A DNA stretch of 25,839 bases from a virus: positions 1-25,839 of the IMG/VR virus record IMGVR_UViG_3300020421_000122; one strand, written 5' to 3'. The notes below the pieces were generated by a model that was not told the DNA's origin, made no database searches, and worked only from the letters and a program-made list of their open reading frames with translations. This document shows, piece by piece, positions 1 to 8,100 of the stretch (the stretch's first letter is position 1; the number at the start of each line of letters is the position of its first letter). A program made the position numbers and the translations under genes.

Positions 1-230
1 TTATACCTATGAGTCGCATCTTTTGTAGCTACTGTAACTTTAAAAGTAACCGCAGAACTTTCATGACGAATTCCTCCGGCTTCTCCAACAGTAATAATAT
101 CACCATTGGAATCACGGACAAAAATTCGTTGATCTTTAGCATTAAGTGCAACCTCGCCAACAGCTATATCACTTGACGTAGGTTTAGAAAGAGCTGTTTC
201 ACTCTTTTTTACTTTAATTACTACTGGCAT
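1..230 (-). CDS. Tail fibre/structural protein, N-terminal part (cut by window edge)
   Basis: The open frame runs from an ATG at 230 to the left edge without a stop and gives 76 residues; the C-terminus lies outside the window. It begins MPVVIKVKKSE and contains the pattern KPTSSDIAVGEVALN followed by a short beta-hairpin with RIFVRDSNGD. This 'P-S-x-x-x-l-a-x-G-E-l' pattern also opens the neighbouring fibre gene at 243-1349 and is common at the N-terminus of marine phage fibre proteins, where it probably attaches the fibre to the tail. An AGGA sequence sits 7 nt before the ATG. The gene follows the 243-1349 gene by 12 nt and is last in the fibre transcription unit within this window. A role in fibre structure is inferred from position and the short motif only. 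Confidence 0.7.
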   Translation of the reverse strand, partial: MPVVIKVKKSETALSKPTSSDIAVGEVALNAKDQRIFVRDSNGDIITVGEAGGIRHESSAVTFKVTVATKDATHRY

Positions 231-242
231 AGTGTTGTCCTA

Positions 243-1349
243 TTAGCTATAAGTGCCGCCGTCTATTGAATTTGTCCATGCAGGCGTTCCACTGTTACTA
301 TATAAGAAATACCCGTCTGTTCCTGCTGCGGTAACTGATAAAGCTCCAGTTCCGTTACCGTAAATAATTCCATTATCAGTGAATGAACTTGCTCCAGTAC
401 CGCCATCCGCCACTACTAGATCGGTAATACCTGTTATTGATCCACCAGTAATTGCTACACTAGAATCTTCAAGGTGGGCTACAAGAGTCGCCACAGCATA
501 TCCGGTTCCGCTAGTATTAACTGTAGTGGTGGGTTCTGCTTGTAAATTTTTAAATAGTTTCCACTTCTGGTCTCCAGCGTCACGGAAAAGCCCCGCATAT
601 TCATCTTGAGATCCAGAATCATCATATAATCCATAAAAACCAATATCTACTGCATCACTAGAATTATTGCCAGTAGCAAGTGATAACATTGAATCTGCAA
701 CATTTACAGTAGTGGAAGAAACAGTAGTAGTTGTACCTGAAACTGTTAGATTACCAGAAATTGTTACATTAGTTGGAAGTCCAATATTAATTTTATTATT
801 TGATACTGTAGTTTCAATTTCATTCGCAGTACCTTCAAAAGTAAGAGTATCTGTTCCTACAGTAATCGTATCATTTGAGCCGCTATCAGCAGCTATTGTT
901 AAAGTACTACTTTGAGCTATCCAACTAAGAACTCCAGAACCATTGGTTGATAGTACATACCCATTAGTAAGATCCCCAGGAAGAGTATAAGTTAAGTCAT
1001 TAGCAACTGCTGCAGGTGCTTTTAATGATACATAATTAGTACCGCCTGATGTCCCTTCGTAGAGTTTTAGCTCACCCTCATTTTTTAATTTAATTTCATC
1101 AAGATAAGAGTTAGCATCTGTAATTAACGCACTACTTGCTGTTAAGTTTCCAGGTGTATGGTCAAGCATATCCATGAAATGCTTACCACCAATAATCTCT
1201 GGAGTGTTTCCACCACCACTTTCGTTTCCTATTGCAAGGCGCTTTCCATAAGTTCCATTATCCCCATAGGCATAAAATAGTTCTCCTTGAGCAACACTCG
1301 AAGGCTTACCAGTTCCCGTGGTTCTTCTAATTTTAATTGTTTGAGCCAT
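243..1349 (-). CDS. Tail fibre protein
   Basis: 368 residues, low complexity, rich in T, S, G and N, as usual for trimeric beta-structured phage fibres. The N-terminus (about residues 1-45, MAQTIKIRRTTGTGKPSS..AQGEL) is the short module also seen in the next fibre gene. Residues about 80-145 hold YVSLKAP...YTLPGDLTNGYVLSTNGSG, and about 200-265 hold LTVSGTTTTVSSTTVNVAD followed by GFYGLYDDSGSQ and KWKLFKNL; both blocks recur in fibre-like proteins of marine phages. A GGTGASSF...GNGTGAL segment lies near the C-terminus, and the protein ends IDGGTYS. It ends with tandem stops (TAA TAG). The start has a GGAG ribosome binding site that lies inside a palindrome at 1352-1366. It is probably part of the receptor-contacting distal tail. 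I see no enzymatic domain and no chaperone signature. Confidence 0.85.
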   Translation of the reverse strand: MAQTIKIRRTTGTGKPSSVAQGELFYAYGDNGTYGKRLAIGNESGGGNTPEIIGGKHFMDMLDHTPGNLTASSALITDANSYLDEIKLKNEGELKLYEGTSGGTNYVSLKAPAAVANDLTYTLPGDLTNGYVLSTNGSGVLSWIAQSSTLTIAADSGSNDTITVGTDTLTFEGTANEIETTVSNNKINIGLPTNVTISGNLTVSGTTTTVSSTTVNVADSMLSLATGNNSSDAVDIGFYGLYDDSGSQDEYAGLFRDAGDQKWKLFKNLQAEPTTTVNTSGTGYAVATLVAHLEDSSVAITGGSITGITDLVVADGGTGASSFTDNGIIYGNGTGALSVTAAGTDGYFLYSNSGTPAWTNSIDGGTYS

Positions 1350-1351
1350 TT

Positions 1352-1377
1352 ATAACTCCGAGTTATCCTAATAGGAT
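1352..1377. repeat. Two abutting perfect palindromes at a fibre gene junction
   Basis: Positions 1352-1366 form ATAACTC-C-GAGTTAT (7-bp arms, 1-nt centre) and 1365-1377 form ATCCTA-A-TAGGAT (6-bp arms, 1-nt centre); they share two bases. They lie between the stop of the 1368-1784 gene and the ATG at 1349, and the ribosome binding site for the fibre gene is in the centre of the first one. As RNA the first could fold into a 5-bp stem with the GGAG in its loop. Function unknown. Confidence 0.5.
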
Positions 1378-1784
1378 CCTGCGTCTATTGTATCAGAGTC
1401 GCCACCAGCTGCGCCCACTATTATGGGAACCCACTGAAAAGTACCTGAACTTGTCTCGCGATAGACTTTAAATTGTTCATCGTCGGTATCATACCATGTA
1501 TCCCCTTCCTGTATATTAGAACCAGTTGGAGCGGATGCACCGCGAAAATCTTGATCTGCTAATTGCTGCAAAGCAGTCTGCAAATTACTAGATGTAATAG
1601 TGTTATAAGGAGTTACAGCAATATTTGCTGCATCCTGAAATTGTGCTGGAAGGGCTAAGTTATTTACAGTAACAAGAGTAGTACTGGTATCATCTAAAGT
1701 TACTCCAATACTATTATTATTTGTTACGGAAACGGTTGTTACTTCTTCAACTATTTCTACTTGTGTCCCTAATGAATCTGGCAC
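1368..1784 (-). CDS. Short tail fibre-associated protein
   Basis: 138 residues. Residues about 1-70 are a T/V/N-rich beta segment. Residues about 55-78 read like a spacer with helix (TSSNLQTALQQLADQD). Residues about 88-120 carry the compact motif GDTWYDTDDEQFKVY...FQWVPI, a small beta module that recurs in phage fibre and tail proteins and is matched in this window by an insert in the large tail tube protein. The protein ends SDTIDAGSY, resembling the end of the next fibre protein (NSIDGGTYS). The start is GTG, overlapping the upstream TAG stop as TAGTG, which implies translational coupling. It is probably a small structural component of the fibre complex; no specific role can be assigned. 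Confidence 0.8.
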   Translation of the reverse strand: MPDSLGTQVEIVEEVTTVSVTNNNSIGVTLDDTSTTLVTVNNLALPAQFQDAANIAVTPYNTITSSNLQTALQQLADQDFRGASAPTGSNIQEGDTWYDTDDEQFKVYRETSSGTFQWVPIIVGAAGGDSDTIDAGSY

Positions 1785-2122
1785 TACCGTGTTACCTCAG
1801 GATTAATAGTTACACTACCTTGAATTAACCTCTTTACGGTTGCATCGTTTGCTGTATGAATTTCCATATCATACACATATCTTCCGGCAGCAATGCCTGT
1901 AGTAGTTGATGCTTGCATTTCCATTTTCATTGTTCCGTTAGAAGCATTTACTACACTTACAGTAAAACTTGCGGTTGCACTAGAAGCGGTATGAGTTGTT
2001 CGCAGCTGAGCCCTGCCTGAGTAGCCAGTAAGATTTTTAGCTGATCCTCCCTCTGTAATTGTTAAGTCAATGGCAAAGTCGGATCCTTGATCGATCACTA
2101 AGTCATAGGTTGCTGCAGTCAT
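1784..2122 (-). CDS. Beta-sandwich tail protein next to the fibres
   Basis: 112 residues. It begins MTAATYDLVIDQGSDFAIDLTI, continues with LTGYSGRAQLR at about residue 31, and has YVYDMEIHTAND...RLIQGSVTINPEVTR at the end. This pattern (polarised N-terminal strand, 'LTGY-x-A-x-x-Q/R', then 'YDxEl..g..xRLlqGxVtv.pEVT') is a recurring small phage tail protein family that resembles the N-terminal domain of baseplate upper proteins (BppU-like); the resemblance is from memory of the family pattern. It may connect the hub to fibres. It is the first gene after promoter P1 and has a GGAG site 8 nt before its ATG. It overlaps the next start by 1 nt. Confidence 0.8.
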   Translation of the reverse strand: MTAATYDLVIDQGSDFAIDLTITEGGSAKNLTGYSGRAQLRTTHTASSATASFTVSVVNASNGTMKMEMQASTTTGIAAGRYVYDMEIHTANDATVKRLIQGSVTINPEVTR

Positions 2123-2133
2123 GTATATTCTCC

Positions 2134-2143
2134 ATTCTAGAAT
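2134..2143. repeat. Palindrome over the start region of promoter P1
   Basis: ATTCTAGAAT is a perfect 10-bp palindrome. It overlaps the last two bases of the P1 -10 hexamer and covers the expected transcription start. It could be an operator, but a 10-bp palindrome in AT-rich DNA can occur by chance. Confidence 0.3.
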
Positions 2144-2185
2144 TATATCTCAAAGGACATATTTAGTCAAGTTTTATTTTTGAGG
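2142..2185 (-). promoter_or_regulatory. Promoter P1 (fibre unit), composite motif copy 1
   Basis: On the minus strand the -35 is TTGACT (2170-2165), the spacer is exactly 17 nt, and the -10 is a perfect TATAAT (2147-2142). Upstream at 2181-2174 is AAAAATAA, three nt before the -35, preceded by CCT and one base. The same arrangement and spacing occur at two other gene gaps in this window. The likely transcription start near 2135 leaves only about 13 nt before the ATG at 2122, with the GGAG site inside that very short leader. P1 lies just after the hub gene stop and would drive the fibre genes. Confidence 0.85.
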
Positions 2186-2191
2186 TGGTTA

Positions 2192-5100
2192 CTATGAACC
2201 TAGATAACCAATTTTTACTCGATCTTTATACGTGCTATTGACAGAATCCCATTCTTTTACCTCTATTTTTGCGGTACCTTTGTCCCCTGTCATAAAAATT
2301 CCTGCGGCTCGGGGTTGAGTGCCTGCATTTTGTGCCGGTTCGCTACTAACTATTGTTAATGCTTGTGCCGAAACTCCTCCATCAACAATAATATCCCCGC
2401 CAAAGAAAGCACTAGCTTCTTGCCAAACATTACCTGACGCATTCTGAGTATTATAGTGATTAACACTAGTAGTAGTTAGTATACATCTATATGCTTTAGT
2501 AACATTATTACTATTAACTACTATGGCATGGTCTCCAAGAATAGCGTATCCCCTACCTGTTGCGGCAGTCAATAATCCGGTAGTAATAGATTGTTCGTTT
2601 ATGGTAGCAGTAGTTCCAGTAGAGATACGAAACATTCCCGGACCTGGAGTTCCTGCTTGCCCTTGTGCTGTACTATCTGATCCATCTACTCTCCAAGAGT
2701 ATATTACAGCGGTTGACCACCCTGAATCTTGAGGGGCGGCCGCATCAGACGTATAACGTCGTTGTGAAATCCAAATTTTGTCGCCATTAGCCTGTAATCC
2801 TGGGTTAGTTGTTGCCCAGTTACTACCACTTGCTACTCCATTAACAGGGTCTGCATAAGTTTGATTACTATTAGTAGGAACTTGACCGTCTATATTATTC
2901 CCTGAAGTAGTTCTCTGGTAAACATATTGTACATAGGACCTTTGTCCATCAGTACCATCTGTTGCATCATATTGTACGGCAGTTTCCCAAACCCAATAAG
3001 TAGTCGAGCCCTGTGCTGATGTGTGTGCAGCTCTTCTACCAAAAGATGCATATAATTGATTACTTCCAGCAGGTACTGTAACAGTCCAACTAGTTCCACT
3101 AATTGCAGCTGCTATTGTAGTCGCATTATCTGCCGGTTCTGTAGGAGTACTAGTAGCTCTTTGGTAAATTATTGCTGTGGACTCTCCTGTCTGTCCAGCA
3201 GCGGCTACTGCCATACTTCCTCCAAGCTGGAAGCCATCAACGGCATTATAACGAAGATAGTTTGTTCCGTCCCCAATGTCAAGTACAGGATACCAGTCAT
3301 TATTACCACTAGATCCCGATTTCTGTGCATGGCCAATAAATATACCATCATCTGTATCTGGAGCGGCTACAAAACTACCTGGGGCTGATTTATTTGGTGT
3401 AGTAATTTGTCCCGCAACCTGATTCCCGCTATCATCGGTAGTACCCACAACTATACGACTACCAACCTTTAAGGTATTAGTAAGTGTGGTATTGGCGGCA
3501 AGGGTGGACGCAGAAAGTGTGCCTGGAACAATTACACTTCCTTTAAAGTTTTCAGTAACTTTTGAACTCCAATTAGAATGTGTGACTGAACTCGAATTAT
3601 TTGTTCCACTACCTATATAAATTCTTGAACCGCTCTCTTGTCCACTCTTAGTAATTACTAAAATATCATTTGGTCGTATAAACCCGTCAGCAGATTTAGC
3701 GATTACAGCAAGTGCACCTTCCTGGGCATATTGATTGGTTGTGCTTTCATTTGAAGCCCATAAATTATTATCATTAATCCAAGCAGCATGAGTAGCATCA
3801 TCAATATAATCATGTACTGCAGGATCATAAGTAACCCCAGAACCTGGCTCTTGTCTATCAGCTACATCAATTACATAGGTAGTACCGTCTCGTACTAACT
3901 TTGGTATCTTTGAAAAGGTAAGGGTCTGAAACTTAATTCTAGCCTCATCCCCGATTCTATTTCCCTTTAACTGTTTATTATCTAGTATTCTCAGTAAAAC
4001 ACTTGCATAAAAAGGAGTTGTAGTACCGCTAATAATACCATTAGTATCTGATGTTAAAGTAATTTTACCGTTACTAGTAGTTAATACAGGTGTACAATTT
4101 GTTCCAGTAATACCATCGGTTTGAATGGCACTACCGCTAGGATCCTGGTCTGTGGTTTCATTGTTAGTATCACCATAACTAAAAGTATTATCTGCCACAC
4201 TAGAAGTAAAGGGAGCATATGTTAATTGTTGTGGTCCCAGCGCAGAAAGCCTATATACTGTGGGGGTACAACCACCGAACTCAGTTGCATCTGCTGTACC
4301 ATCTTCATTTGCATAAAAAGTATGGGTTGCATTATTAAAATCTACCTCATAGCCGGGCTTGCCGATGTCTATAGCACTTAAAGATATTTTATCCTTGGCT
4401 GCTTCTTCAGCATTTGCAGGTACTCCATTAGTGTCATCTAATTCGAATACATTTACATATAAAGTTACCGAGTCTCGGTCTGGATTATCAGCAGGGGATT
4501 TAGGTTCGAAGGCTGCATCTAGTGTAAAGTCATCATATGCCGCATTACTACCGTTAGAGTAATTATGCTTTCCTTTATATTGATTAGAAGTATTACTAGC
4601 GCTGGATTGATCACTGCCACTAAGAATATAGTCTTTAGTAGCTGCATTACCATCTATATTAGTACTTATCCAATATTGGTATTGCCAGACTTTATTATTC
4701 GCCAGATTACTAGGAGTAACTCTAAAAGTTAGATTTCCGCTAGGATTGGTTCTATCTTTACCTTCATAAAAAACTATCACTCCATTGGTAGAAACTATAG
4801 ATACTTCCCCTACTTCTCTTCTCTTTGTTACTGTACCTGATATACCATTTCCCGATACTGGGTGCCAAGGGCTCGCAACTGTTCTAACACTTGTACCATT
4901 GGGCCCTTGTACATTTACCTCTTTTACGTGCCGTATCCAGTGATATCTTGGTTGATCTCCAGAGCCCATAGGAGTATATTCGAACTTAGTTATTCCTCCA
5001 GATGTGCCAGAGTTTTGTACCCCATCTAGCCAGCCTCTTTTGCCTTCTTCATCTATTTGGCTGGCTCCTCCTGTCCAAGGAGTTATACCTGAAACAGGTG

Positions 5101-8100
5101 CTATGGATGAAACACCAGAAAAAGATCCTACATAATTACTCCAGATCTCAGTATTAAAATTTGTATTCCATGTTGTTCCATCTTTCTTAAAACAATCAGA
5201 ATTATTAGTCCATGAAAGAACAAACTTTTCATTGTCAGCATCAACAGAAACTGCTAGATTAGTCGGAGCTCCGGGAGCTGGTAAGACGGGAACACTAGTA
5301 CCAGTTATACCTGTAATATCTGATTTTCGTTTTGAAATTAAAAAGGATTCGTCATTATGCTCAACTGCAGTTACTTGAACAGCACAGTCTTCACGCATAT
5401 TTAGATTAGAAATTCTGTAGTATTCGCCTTTTTTATATACTTTTCCTAAAGTAATGGTACTTGTTGGTGCGACAGTGGCAACATCTGCTTGATTAGTTTT
5501 AAAAGAGGTACTATTAACCACTTCAGAAACTGTAAAATATGAATTATTGAAAGCTGTAGCGCCCACACTCCCATGCCCTTGAGGAATACTAATATCTTCA
5601 TACCTAACTACATCTCCCACCTTAAAACCATGAGGATTGGAAGTAGTAGTTTTACCTTGAGTACTAAATTCAACAACTGGAATATCATCACTTCCCCATC
5701 CGAATCTAGGGTAAGAAACCTGTATAATAGTCCCTGCAAGAAGAAGATTGCCTTTTGGCTCCATTATAAAGTTTATTTTCTTGCCATACCTACTTTGATC
5801 CAAATATTGTTTGGCATTAATTCTTGCATTAAAATAATTTAAAATATGCGGAGTTTTTATATCTTGTTTTTTAGGGATATTTCTATCTTCAGCTAAATAA
5901 GTGGAATTAAAATAAGTTACAGCACGGTTACCATAATCTTGCTGCGGATCTGGAAAGTTAACACTAACTGTATTCTTAGAGTTTTTCTGTCCATTATCGT
6001 CTACAGTGATTGCCCCTACAATATCAGTATCCCTTATTATTCGCGTATCGTCTGCTCCATATCCCTCTAAAACAGCGCCTGATTGTACATCAAGTTCATA
6101 CTTCCCATTAGAGTATCTTAAGATTCCATTAAAATGCGCTAATAAACTATTTATATTAGCAAAAACAGTAGTATTAGTGTCAAGAACAGGACAAGCTTGA
6201 TGTCGTGTTACTTCTCGTTGATTCTGTGACTGCCATCCCATATATCTCCAATATTTAACATCATCTGCATCATATAGAGAGTAGCCATTAACAGTAAATC
6301 CTGTTCCGCTCCATGATTTAATAAATGGATTGCCTTCAAAACTAACTGAACCATCTGCGGCGTTTGCACCTTGAGAGGCAAAACTTCCTACATAAGGATT
6401 TAAAGAAGAAGCTCCTGAGCCTGAGCCAACTCTATATAAAGTTATAGCCTGTCCAAACGCGCCATTAGAAGTAGGAACTGTAATTGTCTTAAAAGTAGTT
6501 TCAGCATTAACCCAGAATCTTCCCGTAAAAGGCTCCCACAATAAATCTCCTGGGTTATAACCCTTCCAATCAAACCATTTATGTCCTAATTTTCCAATAC
6601 AACTTGTAAAAGTAACTTCTTTATATGTTCCTCCAGAATATCCAATATTTGAAGAAATGGTTGAAACTGTACCTTGCCATACTGTATTACCAGTATTATC
6701 TCCATCATCGTCATACCTATAAACATCCCCTACACTTATGGAAGCGCTCGCAGGAAATATAATAGAAACATCAGAACGAGTGTCACAAAGTCTTGCAACT
6801 GTTTTAAAACTATCTAAATCAATATCTTTTTCAAGGCTTAACCCCTTACCATACCTCTTATTAGTAATATAATCTAATAATTGCATGGCGGGATTTATAG
6901 TAACTCTATTGTCAGGCTTAGTAATAATTTCTATTTTATCAGCTACTCTAGTACCTCCACCAAGACCCGCTGCAGTATTTGGGGATAAAGTGAAGTCTCC
7001 AGAGGCATCAATATCCCAATCATGACTAACAATAGCGACTACTGCACTGGAGGAAGAGCCATAAGTAATATTCTTACTTTTTACTATTAAACGCTTCTGA
7101 ATGACTCTGGTTCCATCATCCTTAGTTCGAGTCAACTTCACTATCATACCAAAGTAATAATCCTCGGTTGTATTACCTCCAGGAATAACTATTGCTTTAG
7201 GTGCTCGTACGGAAGGGATATCCGCTGTATTCCACCCATTAGCAGGAAGTATGTTAGAAATGTTATCTAGTGTAAGGGTGGAAGAATTTACTTTAGAACC
7301 ATTAGAATTGGATGTAACAAAGAATGAGTAGTTTATTTTAGCTCTAGCTTCGTCAGAGGAGGAGGTAGCGAAAACAGGAGCAATTCCATCGCCATATTCC
7401 ATTGCTTTTGCAACGAGCTCCCCTTGGTCTCCTCCTGCATTAAGTACAATTTTTGTACCATTAGCGGTACCATTGGAATAAGAAGCAACAGTAGCCGTCA
7501 AATTCTTTGTAATATTAGTAGAGGTTATATTCTTATGTTCGTGTGTATTAAAATACCAGCGTTTACCTGTGGAACCCTTCATATAAAAGCTAGTAGTGGT
7601 TCCTAGTCCAGGATCGGAGGCAAATCTCCAAATTTGATGTTTTCCTGTATCCGTACTTACAGGGGGATCTCCTGTTGTACTACCGTCTGAATCTTCATCA
7701 TAATAAGTATGGAAATCAGCAATAGTAATAGCTGAACCAATTTGTGCGTCTCCACTAGTTTTATGTAATGTAACGGATTCCCCTAACTGAAAATCAGTAG
7801 GATTATTATGTGCGGGGTCTGCTATCGGAGGAAAAGGATCTTCCCTATAAGCCCAGTCATAGTTGAAACAAGGTAGAATTCGTCCTCGAACTACAAAGTC
7901 TAGTTCAGGGATTTGTAAATCTTCTTCTGTAACCTCAAAATGACAAACTACATAAGCTGTATCTAGTAATCTATGATTTGGTCCCCAGTAGTTTGATTTA
8001 TCCTCATCCTCAAAATATTGACTCTGAACTAAGAAGCCCGCTGTTGTTACATCACCAGCATTATTTTTTTGTAATGCTGCAGCTTTATGAACTAAAGTTT

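Noticed and set aside
379-609. Plus-strand open frames inside the fibre genes (also 667-915)
   Set aside because: They are antisense to well supported minus-strand genes, have no ribosome binding site or family pattern, and reflect low-complexity codon bias.
2890-3099. 69-residue minus-strand open frame within the hub gene
   Set aside because: It is in a different frame of the hub coding sequence, whose own frame is continuous and gives a coherent protein.
243-3200. Diversity-generating retroelement target in the fibre or hub genes
   Set aside because: No reverse transcriptase, template repeat or adenine-biased variable repeat pair was seen in the window.
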